The notes beneath the pieces were generated by a model. It did no database searches. It saw nothing but the letters and a program-made list of their open reading frames with translations, and had not been told where the DNA came from. Shown piece by piece: positions 6,180-12,999 of a stretch of DNA of 12,999 nucleotides. The position numbers and the translations under genes were made by a program. This stretch comes from Saprospiraceae bacterium (lineage in GTDB: Bacteria; Bacteroidota; Bacteroidia; Chitinophagales; Saprospiraceae), in contig JAEUUM010000395.1 of NCBI GenBank assembly GCA_016787375.1, forward strand, positions 1 through 12,999, in the 5' to 3' direction. Numbering within the stretch: position 1 is the first letter of the stretch; each line of letters opens with the position of its first letter.

Positions 6180-8093
6180 ATGGCATTTCCTTATCAAATC
6201 AAAACATTAGAAGATTACCACCAGGTATATCGCAGAAGTGTTGATGACCCCGAAGGTTTTTGGGCAGACATCGCTTCACATTTTTATTGGCGAAAACAAT
6301 GGAATCAAGTATTGGAGTGGAATTTTAAAGAACCAACCATCAATTGGTTCCTGGGCGGTAAATTAAACATTACAGAAAATTGTATCGACCGACATTTAGG
6401 AACATTGGGCAACAAACCCGCCATCATCTGGGAACCGAATGATCCAGAAGAGCACTACAGAGTTCTGACTTACAGAGAGCTTCATACCAAAGTGATGCAA
6501 TTTTGTAATGTTTTACAAAATAACGGCGTAAAGAAAGGTGATAGGGTATGTATATACATGGGCATGATTCCGGAATTGGCAATTGCTATGCTGGCTTGTG
6601 CACGCATGGGGGCAATACATTCGGTAATATTCGGAGGCTTCAGTGCACAAAGTATTCGAGATAGATTGATTGATGCGGGAGCTGAATACATTATTACATG
6701 TGATGGAGCATTTCGGGGAAACAAAGACATACCTTTGAAGTCCACCATTGATGATGCTTTAGTTGGTATTGATTTTGTGAAACGAGTAATCGTTGCCATC
6801 AGGACACACACACCTGTAAGTATGATTAAAGGGCGTGATGTTTGGTGGGAGGACGAAGTGAAAAAAGTAGAGACAATGGGTGAAAGATATTTTCCGGCTG
6901 AAGAAATGGACGCAAATGATCCTCTTTTTATTCTTTATACTTCTGGATCTACTGGCAAACCAAAGGGAGTTGTCCACGCAATTGCAGGATACTTAGTTTG
7001 GGCCAATTACACATTTTTAAATGTTTTTCAATATGAAAGAGGAGATGTGCACTTTTGTACTGCAGACATTGGCTGGATCACTGGTCACTCCTATATAGTC
7101 TATGGACCATTGTCAGCAGGAGCTACCTCTCTGATGTTTGAAGGAATACCTACTTGGCCTGATGCAGGAAGATTTTGGGAAGTAGTTGATAAACATAAAG
7201 CCAATATTCTGTACACAGCACCAACAGCTATTCGAAGTCTTATGGGTTTTGGCGATGCTCCATTTGAAGGAAAATCGCTAGATTCTTTAAAGGTGCTTGG
7301 GACAGTTGGTGAGCCTATAAACGAGGAGGCATGGAACTGGTACAATACAAAAGTTGGCAAAGGTAAATGCCCGATAATTGATACTTGGTGGCAAACAGAA
7401 ACCGGGGCAACTCTTATATCAAACCTCGCTGGAGTTACACCATCTAAACCAACTTATGCTACACTTCCTATGCCAGGTGTTCAACCACTTTTAGTTGATG
7501 AGAATGGACATGAAATTCATGAAATGGAGGCAAGCGGTAATTTGTGCATTAAGTTTCCTTGGCCGGGATTGCTCAGAACTACCTACGGTGATCATGAAAG
7601 ATGCAGGTTAAATTATTTTTCAACTTATGAAAACCTCTATTTCACAGGAGATGGCTGCTTAAGAGATGAAAACGGCAATTACCGAATCACCGGCCGTGTA
7701 GATGATGTTTTAAATGTGAGTGGTCACCGTCTCGGGACCGCCGAAATTGAAAACGCAATCAACATGCACAATGGGGTTGTCGAAAGTGCCGTGGTTGGTT
7801 ATCCGCATGATGTCAAAGGACAAGGTGTTTATGCTTACATCATTTACAATGGCTTGTTTGATGATGAAAATCTGATACGTCAGGATATTATCCAAACAGT
7901 TACAAGAATCATCGGTGCCATTGCAAAACCGGATAAAATTCAGTTTGTTCCGGGATTACCCAAAACCAGAAGCGGCAAAATAATGCGAAGAATTCTGCGC
8001 AAAATCGCAGAAGGTGAAATTGAAAACCTGGGTGACACATCAACTCTACTTGATCCGTTGATAGTTGAAGAGATCAAAAATGGTAAACTTTAA
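6180..8093 (+). CDS. acs: Acetyl-CoA synthetase (AMP-forming acetate--CoA ligase)
   Basis: The enzyme converts acetate, ATP and CoA to acetyl-CoA, AMP and pyrophosphate in the cytoplasm. The 637-residue protein has the full ANL-family set: the P-loop-like YTSGSTGKPKG at 253-263, GWITGHSY and LGTVGEPI lining the acyl pocket, DTWWQTETG at 401-409 with the tryptophan that restricts the pocket to acetate, YFTGDG and GRVDDVLNVSGHRLG at the domain hinge, and PKTRSGKIMRR with Lys600, the catalytic lysine that is acetylated in Acs. Length is normal (about 650). ATG at 6180 is preferred over the in-frame GTG at 6159 because a -7 box overlaps that GTG. It is transcribed alone, divergent from the InsA-like gene, and ends at a strong terminator. 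A CrbS-like sensor gene 4 kb away suggests control by carboxylate availability. Confidence 0.96.
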   Translation: MAFPYQIKTLEDYHQVYRRSVDDPEGFWADIASHFYWRKQWNQVLEWNFKEPTINWFLGGKLNITENCIDRHLGTLGNKPAIIWEPNDPEEHYRVLTYRELHTKVMQFCNVLQNNGVKKGDRVCIYMGMIPELAIAMLACARMGAIHSVIFGGFSAQSIRDRLIDAGAEYIITCDGAFRGNKDIPLKSTIDDALVGIDFVKRVIVAIRTHTPVSMIKGRDVWWEDEVKKVETMGERYFPAEEMDANDPLFILYTSGSTGKPKGVVHAIAGYLVWANYTFLNVFQYERGDVHFCTADIGWITGHSYIVYGPLSAGATSLMFEGIPTWPDAGRFWEVVDKHKANILYTAPTAIRSLMGFGDAPFEGKSLDSLKVLGTVGEPINEEAWNWYNTKVGKGKCPIIDTWWQTETGATLISNLAGVTPSKPTYATLPMPGVQPLLVDENGHEIHEMEASGNLCIKFPWPGLLRTTYGDHERCRLNYFSTYENLYFTGDGCLRDENGNYRITGRVDDVLNVSGHRLGTAEIENAINMHNGVVESAVVGYPHDVKGQGVYAYIIYNGLFDDENLIRQDIIQTVTRIIGAIAKPDKIQFVPGLPKTRSGKIMRRILRKIAEGEIENLGDTSTLLDPLIVEEIKNGKL

Positions 8094-8131
8094 ACGATCT
8101 AAAAAAATCAGCAAAATATTAATCATGTATC

Positions 8132-8159
8132 AAACGGCCAGACCTCTGGCCGTTTTTTT
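8132..8159 (+). terminator. Intrinsic terminator after acs
   Basis: A 10-bp perfect stem, AAACGGCCAG paired with CTGGCCGTTT around an ACCT loop, runs into a T-tract. It begins 38 bp after the acs stop codon. The GC-rich core stands out in an AT-rich intergenic region. It isolates acs from the downstream transporter gene. Confidence 0.92.
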
Positions 8160-8368
8160 ACAAGAACATTAGCAATTTCAGAGAATAATTCAAACCTAGC
8201 ATCTTGAATCTGGTCCATTCTTGTTTGGCACTTGTATAAAGGTTTTTTCCGTCTATAAATCAAAAATCAAGGCTAATATTATAAATCAAGCCAATTAAAA
8301 ATTCAAGCATTTTTTAAAAATAATTAGAGCATAGGGACATACTTTCATCACCATTTTTATAATTTGAG
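8160..8368. other. A/T-rich intergenic region with no recognised gene
   Basis: About 210 bp between the acs terminator and the leader dyad of the next transporter gene. It contains short A/T-rich repeats such as ATAAATCAA but no convincing open frame, RNA gene or exact TAnnTTTG box. A promoter for the downstream gene should lie at its right end; TATAATTTG at about 8358-8366 is one base longer than the consensus. Confidence 0.5.
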
Positions 8369-8387
8369 CCTATAAATTCATTATAGG
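8369..8387 (+). promoter_or_regulatory. Perfect inverted repeat CCTATAA-ATTCA-TTATAGG abutting the MFS start codon
   Basis: Two 7-bp arms with a 5-nt loop end one base before the ATG at 8389. In mRNA this would form a hairpin, extendable by a G-U pair, covering the ribosome-loading region. As DNA it is a plausible operator dyad. It could repress translation or transcription of the transporter. No second copy was seen. Confidence 0.45.
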
Positions 8388-8388
8388 T

Positions 8389-9615
8389 ATGACTAACCAA
8401 AATTTCAGGCCACATGTTCGACTAATCATTGTAGCAGCATTAGGGTATTTTGTTGATATTTATGATTTGATCGTATTTAATGTAGTAAAAAAAGAATCCC
8501 TTGAATCCCTTGGTTTTGTGGGTGATGCATTTAAAACTCAAGAAATTGCATTGTTTAATTATCAAATGATTGGGATGTTGCTTGGTGGAATTCTCTTTGG
8601 GGTTTTTGGAGATAAAAAGGGAAGAATTTCTGTTTTGTTTGGCTCGATTTTCCTTTATTCAGCAGCAAATATTGCTAATGCCTATGTAGATAATATAAAC
8701 AGTTATGCCCTTTGCAGATTTATAGCAGGTATTGGTCTCGCCGGAGAACTTGGTGCAGGCATCACCCTAATTGCAGAAACCATGCATAAAGACAAAAGAG
8801 GATATGGAACCATGATCATTGTTACATTTGGTGCACTTGGTGCAGTGGTAGCATCCCTTGTAGGAAATTATTTTGGTTGGAAAATGACCTATTTGATTGG
8901 AGGAGGTATGGGATTGTTGCTACTTTTATTAAGAGCAGGCACATTTGAATCCAACATGTTTAAGCAACTTAAATCAAGCAATCATCCCAAAGGAAATTTC
9001 TTTATGCTTTTTAAATCTTGGAATATTTTCTCAAAGTATCTTGCAAGCATACTTATTGGCTTGCCTGTTTGGTTTGTTATTGGAATTCTGTTTGCATTAT
9101 CAAATCAATTTGCTGAAGCAAATGGTGTGCAAGGAGGAACAGTTCTGGTATCTAAAAGTGTCATGTACGGATACATTGGTTTGTCACTGGGTGATCTAAT
9201 GAGCGGTTTGCTCAGTCAGTGGTTAAAAAGCAGGAAAAAAGTCGTGGTTTTCTATTTGTTTTTCTCTTTGATTATATCTGGTATTTATCTTTTTGGTAAG
9301 GGACTAAGCATTTCTGTATTTTATTTTTTAATATTCTGCCTTGGTTTGGCTACCGGTTACTGGGCTTTATTTGTGACCATGGCATCAGAGCAGTTCGGCA
9401 CCAACATCAGGTCAACTGTAACGACAACGGTTCCGAATTTTGTGAGAGGGTCTGTTGTCCCAATGACCTTATCTTTTAAATTCTTGATTCCCACTGTTGG
9501 AATCATTGCCAGTGCTTCAATTGTTGGATTAGTTAGTATTGGGATAGCTCTTTTGTGTACTTGGTATGTAGAAGAGAGTTTTTCAAAAGATTTGGATTAT
9601 CTGGAAATTAGTTGA
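8389..9615 (+). CDS. MFS transporter, sugar/metabolite transporter-like
   Basis: This 408-residue inner-membrane protein has about 12 hydrophobic segments. Helix 1 contains an acidic signature (GYFVDIYDLIVFN at 19-31), the 2-3 loop holds GVFGDKKGRI at 71-80, and RFIAGIGLAGELGAG at 110-124 resembles the corresponding MHS/AAHS motif. The second-half loop repeat is weak (LLSQWLKSRKKVV), and SEQFGTNIRSTVTTTVPNFV marks the region around helix 10-11. It lacks the large insertion of the other MFS protein in the window and is a divergent relative rather than a recent duplicate. The substrate is unknown. The next gene begins 48 bp after its stop with no terminator between, so co-transcription is possible. 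The ATG at 8389 is directly preceded by an inverted repeat that may control it. Confidence 0.88.
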   Translation: MTNQNFRPHVRLIIVAALGYFVDIYDLIVFNVVKKESLESLGFVGDAFKTQEIALFNYQMIGMLLGGILFGVFGDKKGRISVLFGSIFLYSAANIANAYVDNINSYALCRFIAGIGLAGELGAGITLIAETMHKDKRGYGTMIIVTFGALGAVVASLVGNYFGWKMTYLIGGGMGLLLLLLRAGTFESNMFKQLKSSNHPKGNFFMLFKSWNIFSKYLASILIGLPVWFVIGILFALSNQFAEANGVQGGTVLVSKSVMYGYIGLSLGDLMSGLLSQWLKSRKKVVVFYLFFSLIISGIYLFGKGLSISVFYFLIFCLGLATGYWALFVTMASEQFGTNIRSTVTTTVPNFVRGSVVPMTLSFKFLIPTVGIIASASIVGLVSIGIALLCTWYVEESFSKDLDYLEIS

Positions 9616-9663
9616 CCACAAATCAAAAAAAGAATTTTTAAAACATTGAATTTATTTAAAGCT

Positions 9664-12600
9664 ATGTCGAAACCCATCATTTTTCTCATTACCCTTTTCA
9701 TCGGATCAGCTTGTTCCTATGCTCAGTCTGCTGATAAATTAAGTTCACCGCATGTTGACAGTCTGATTGGTTTGGTAAGGAGTTTTACCGAAAAACGCGA
9801 TTTTGATAATGCCATGTCAAATTTAGCTTCGGCAGAGCAATATACAATTGAAAAAATTGGAAAAGAATCAGCTGTTTATGCCACCTGCCTTCACAACAGA
9901 GCCCGCACGATGCTAATGTTCAATAGAGATAAAAATGAGGTAGAGGAATGTTATAAGGAAGCCGTAAGACTTAGGGCAAAATTTCTTGGGAAATTTCACC
10001 CTGATTATGGTGCAAGCATATACAATTTGGGTTCTTTTTATGGACAAAAGGGAGATATAAGTAGCGCTGAACCTTATATTCTGGAAGCAAAGGAAATATT
10101 CGAAAAAGCCTATGGAAAGCAACATCCACTTTACGCCCAGAGCCTGAATAACCTGGGGATTATTTATTTTGAAACGCAGCGATTTGAAAAAGCTGAGCTA
10201 TGTTATCTTGAATCAAAAGAATTGAAAGAAAAACTACACGCGACAAACAACATTGATTATTGTGGTACCCTGGTAAACTTAGGGAAATTGTATTACAATA
10301 TGGCTTATTTTGAAAAAGCCGAACCAATTTTGCTAGAAGCAAAAAATATTTTTGAAACAATCCTCAAAAATACAAACCATCCATTTTATTTCAATTGTCT
10401 GACAGCACTTTCATTGGTGTACAACCAGGCAGGACAATTTGAAAAAGGAGAGCTGATTATTCTCGAAAATTTATCTCTTATTGAAAAATCATCGGGTAAT
10501 AATAATGAAAAATATGCCGGTGAAGTCAATAATATGGGTGTGCTGTATGATAATATGGGAAATTTTGACAGGGCTGAAAAATATTATCAAAAAGCTCTTG
10601 AAATTAAAGAAAAGTTGTCAGGAAAGGAAAATATTAATTATGTATCATCTTTGTCCAACCTAGGGATATTGTACGGAAAAACCAGAGATTACCAAAAATC
10701 TGAAAAGTATTTGCTTGAATCTATAAAAATTCTTGAATCCATCGGACTTACTGAAAGCCCCACTTACTCTGTGGCTCTTAACAATTTAGGTTTAGTATAT
10801 AGAGGGAAAAACCAATTTGAAGAAGCAACACAACAATATTCTAAATCTTTAGAACTAGATGAAAAATTAGAAAGAACCAATCAACCCAAATATGCCATGA
10901 CTTTAACGAATTTGGGTTTTCTGGAGGTGGAAAAAGGTAATTATGATAAGGCAGAAGTACTTTATCTCAAAGCAAAAACCTTGTTTAATAAAATGTTTAC
11001 TGCGTTTAGTCCTGACTATCTCATAAATTTGTTCAACTTAGGTGAGTTGTACAGCATCAAAGGTGATTTTGTAAAATCTGAAAATTTTTATTCGGAGTTA
11101 TCAGAAGCAAATCAAATCATGCTGAATAAAGCGGTTCCACATTTATCTGAAAATGAACTTCAAAAGTACCTTGCTTTGTTTGCCAACAGGCAAGACGCAC
11201 TGTTTTCCATGGCCCATAAAGCTAATAGAACGAAAAATGTAACCAGTGATATTCAAAATAAAATAAACAGTACTTGTTTCAACAACAATCTGTTCTTTAA
11301 AGGCTTTTTGCTCAATGTTGCCAATCAAACCCGGCGCTTGGTTTCATCAGATTCAGTAGCTAATGAAAAATATAATCGGTTGAATGCATACTTAAGACGT
11401 TTGTCTGCTGAGTATGCAAAGCCAAAAGGAAGTCAGAATCCCAGTCAGATTACAACTTTGGAGAATATGGCAAATGAGCTCGAAAAAGATATAGCAAGAA
11501 ACGTAAACGGATACTCCAAAACCAAAGAATTGCCAAAATGGGTTGATGTCCAGCGAAAACTTAAAAAAGAAGAAGCTGCTATAGAATTTATTCACTATCG
11601 ATTCTATAACAATAAATCAGCTGACAGCATTATGTATGCAGCCTTAATTTTAAAACCCGGTGATCAATCTCCTATTTTTGTACCACTCTTTGAAAGCAAA
11701 TCTTTGGAGAAGTTGTTTAAATCCAAAACAGAGAAAAATCTTGATTTTGTGAATAACCTGTATTCCATCGATCAAAGAGGAACTACTGAAGTATCAAAAA
11801 ATTCAGTTTCTCTTTACGAATTAATTTGGAAGCCAATGGAATACAAGCTGGCAGGTGTAAAAACCATTTATCTCTCTCCAACAGGAATCCTTCATAGAAT
11901 CAATCTTAACGCTATACCTTATAATGCTGATGAAACTTTGGCAGACCGATACAATCTTAAGGAGCTGAACAGCACCCGAGAACTGGTAACGCCATTTGAC
12001 TTGAATATCAGAGACAATAATGCTGTTCTTTATGGTGGCATCAATTATGACAAAGATACTTTGTCAAGTAATTCCGAACCAATTTTTGCTTCAAGATCCA
12101 GAGGATTAATTTCCTTTTCTTCCATCGATTCGACGTTAAGGGGAGGCAGCTGGAATTACCTTTTAGGTACAGAAAGAGATGTAAATGCCATCGGAAAAGG
12201 CATGGAGACTTCAGAAATAAAGCCTCTATTATTAAAAGGATCAGATGCTACTGAAGAGGCATTCAAAAATCTTGGTTCTGGAAAAAGTGCCTCACCCAGG
12301 ATTCTCCACGTTGCTACACATGGTTTCTTTTTCCCGGATCCTGTGAATTCTGAAATGGGTATGCTAGACAACAACGAGGTAGTATTTAAAACTTCTGATA
12401 ATCCAATGATGAGGTCAGGCTTGCTCATGGCAGGTGCGAATGCAGCATGGAGAGGAAAGGCAGTAAAAGATGGAATGGAAGACGGTATCCTTACTGCTTA
12501 TGAGATCAGCCAGTTGAACCTTTCCAATACCGAATTGGTTGTTTTATCAGCTTGCGAAACAGGTTTAGGAGATATTCAAGGGAATGAAGGGGTTTATGGT

Positions 12601-12816
12601 TTGCAACGTGCATTTAAAATAGCCGGTGCGAAATATCTGATCATGAGTCTTTGGCAGGTTCCAGACAAGCAAACTAGTTTGCTGATGACTACATTCTACA
12701 ACAAGTGGTTAAAAGAGAAAATGACCATACCTAATGCGTTCAATGCAGCCCAAAAAGAAATGCGAGAGATGTTTCAGAACCCCTGGTTTTGGGCGGGTTT
12801 TGTGTTGATAGAATAA
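9664..12816 (+). CDS. Exported TPR-CHAT protein (putative caspase-like cysteine protease)
   Basis: The 1050-residue protein begins with a signal peptide (MSKPIIFLITLFIGSACSYA, likely cut before QSADK). About ten tandem tetratricopeptide units of about 42 residues follow (roughly residues 70-490), each with a pattern like Y-A-x-x-L-x-N-L-G-x-x-Y and F-E-K-A-E. After a helical linker comes a C-terminal CHAT domain with HVATHGFF (His886) and VVLSACETGLGD (Cys964), the His/Cys pair of clan CD proteases, then GVYGLQRAFKIAGAKYLIMS and the terminal WFWAGFVLIE typical of CHAT domains. The TPR array probably binds a protein partner or regulates the protease. Some TPR-CHAT proteins act in CRISPR-guided defence, but no cas genes are here. 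Translation may start at TTG 9646, but ATG 9664 directly before the signal peptide is better. Confidence 0.92.
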   Translation: MSKPIIFLITLFIGSACSYAQSADKLSSPHVDSLIGLVRSFTEKRDFDNAMSNLASAEQYTIEKIGKESAVYATCLHNRARTMLMFNRDKNEVEECYKEAVRLRAKFLGKFHPDYGASIYNLGSFYGQKGDISSAEPYILEAKEIFEKAYGKQHPLYAQSLNNLGIIYFETQRFEKAELCYLESKELKEKLHATNNIDYCGTLVNLGKLYYNMAYFEKAEPILLEAKNIFETILKNTNHPFYFNCLTALSLVYNQAGQFEKGELIILENLSLIEKSSGNNNEKYAGEVNNMGVLYDNMGNFDRAEKYYQKALEIKEKLSGKENINYVSSLSNLGILYGKTRDYQKSEKYLLESIKILESIGLTESPTYSVALNNLGLVYRGKNQFEEATQQYSKSLELDEKLERTNQPKYAMTLTNLGFLEVEKGNYDKAEVLYLKAKTLFNKMFTAFSPDYLINLFNLGELYSIKGDFVKSENFYSELSEANQIMLNKAVPHLSENELQKYLALFANRQDALFSMAHKANRTKNVTSDIQNKINSTCFNNNLFFKGFLLNVANQTRRLVSSDSVANEKYNRLNAYLRRLSAEYAKPKGSQNPSQITTLENMANELEKDIARNVNGYSKTKELPKWVDVQRKLKKEEAAIEFIHYRFYNNKSADSIMYAALILKPGDQSPIFVPLFESKSLEKLFKSKTEKNLDFVNNLYSIDQRGTTEVSKNSVSLYELIWKPMEYKLAGVKTIYLSPTGILHRINLNAIPYNADETLADRYNLKELNSTRELVTPFDLNIRDNNAVLYGGINYDKDTLSSNSEPIFASRSRGLISFSSIDSTLRGGSWNYLLGTERDVNAIGKGMETSEIKPLLLKGSDATEEAFKNLGSGKSASPRILHVATHGFFFPDPVNSEMGMLDNNEVVFKTSDNPMMRSGLLMAGANAAWRGKAVKDGMEDGILTAYEISQLNLSNTELVVLSACETGLGDIQGNEGVYGLQRAFKIAGAKYLIMSLWQVPDKQTSLLMTTFYNKWLKEKMTIPNAFNAAQKEMREMFQNPWFWAGFVLIE

Positions 12817-12836
12817 TCGGCTAATCATTGGATAAT

Positions 12837-12999
12837 TCACTTGATGTTCTCAATATAAAAGCTTAGACTTTCACTGTAATAGCTTGGATAACAAACTTTT
12901 TTTCCCATTATAACATTTTTATAAGATTTCGCTTTACAATTATCCGGTTTTGTACAATAATAATTTGTCTTACATTTATGTCCTGATAAGAACATCAGA
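12837..12999 (-). CDS. Possible C-terminal end of a small cysteine-containing protein (partial)
   Basis: A minus-strand frame is open from the right edge for 53 codons and ends at TGA 12839-12837, convergent with the TPR-CHAT gene. Its residues include HKCKTNYYCTKPDNCKAKSY and GKKVCYPSYY, giving four cysteines and an amphiphilic, lysine-rich composition that looks more like protein than random translation. An ATG one codon inside the window edge could be a start, or the gene may continue beyond it. No family is recognised. In such AT-rich DNA an open frame of this size can arise by chance. Confidence 0.35.
   Translation of the reverse strand, partial: LMFLSGHKCKTNYYCTKPDNCKAKSYKNVIMGKKVCYPSYYSESLSFYIENIK

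Noticed and set aside
9646..9663. TTG start for the TPR-CHAT protein
   Set aside because: It adds only MNLFKA before a normal signal peptide starting at ATG 9664; the ATG is the simpler choice.
9706..9726. Lipoprotein signal in the TPR-CHAT protein (cysteine in GSAC)
   Set aside because: The -3 position is glycine rather than leucine or a similar residue, while SYA-QS gives a good ordinary signal peptidase site just after.
9646..12816. CRISPR-associated TPR-CHAT protease (Craspase-type) system
   Set aside because: No cas gene or repeat array is present in the window, and the signal peptide argues against a cytoplasmic effector.

Overview
The window looks like chromosome of a Bacteroidota bacterium (class not determinable; a Chitinophagia- or Saprospiria-like lineage is a guess). 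The evidence is AT-rich DNA, A/T-rich leaders without clear Shine-Dalgarno sites, a TAnnTTTG-type promoter box before acs, a signal peptide ending SYA-QS, and protein types common in that phylum.

Positions 1-6061 are read on the minus strand. In transcription order they encode an InsA-like zinc-ribbon/helix-turn-helix protein (6061-5636), an outer-membrane porin (5543-4146), an MHS-family MFS transporter with a large periplasmic insertion (4124-2442), a small membrane protein (2418-2170), a second tiny two-helix membrane protein with a TTG start (2046-1852), and, overlapping it by ATGA, a sodium/solute-symporter-fused sensor kinase of the CbrA/CrbS type that runs off the left edge (1855-1). 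acs, encoding acetyl-CoA synthetase, is divergent on the plus strand (6180-8093) and ends in a strong intrinsic terminator. The layout suggests one functional unit for sensing, importing and activating acetate or another small carboxylate. CrbS-type sensors are known to control acs in Vibrio and Pseudomonas. The InsA-like protein, placed between acs and the transport genes and lacking any transposase catalytic domain, may be a domesticated local regulator.

The porin, MHS transporter and small membrane protein genes share a leader element, ATCAAYTAAAA, placed exactly 11 nt before each ATG. No other gene here has it. It is the most unexpected non-coding signal in the window.

The right part (8389-12816, plus strand) carries a second MFS transporter, whose start codon abuts a perfect inverted repeat, and a large exported TPR-CHAT protein with an intact His/Cys pair, a candidate caspase-like protease. 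They are 48 bp apart and may be co-transcribed. The last 160 bp hold an open minus-strand frame that may be the end of another gene. No tRNA, rRNA, CRISPR array or intact insertion sequence was seen. No gene-free stretch exceeds 300 bp.
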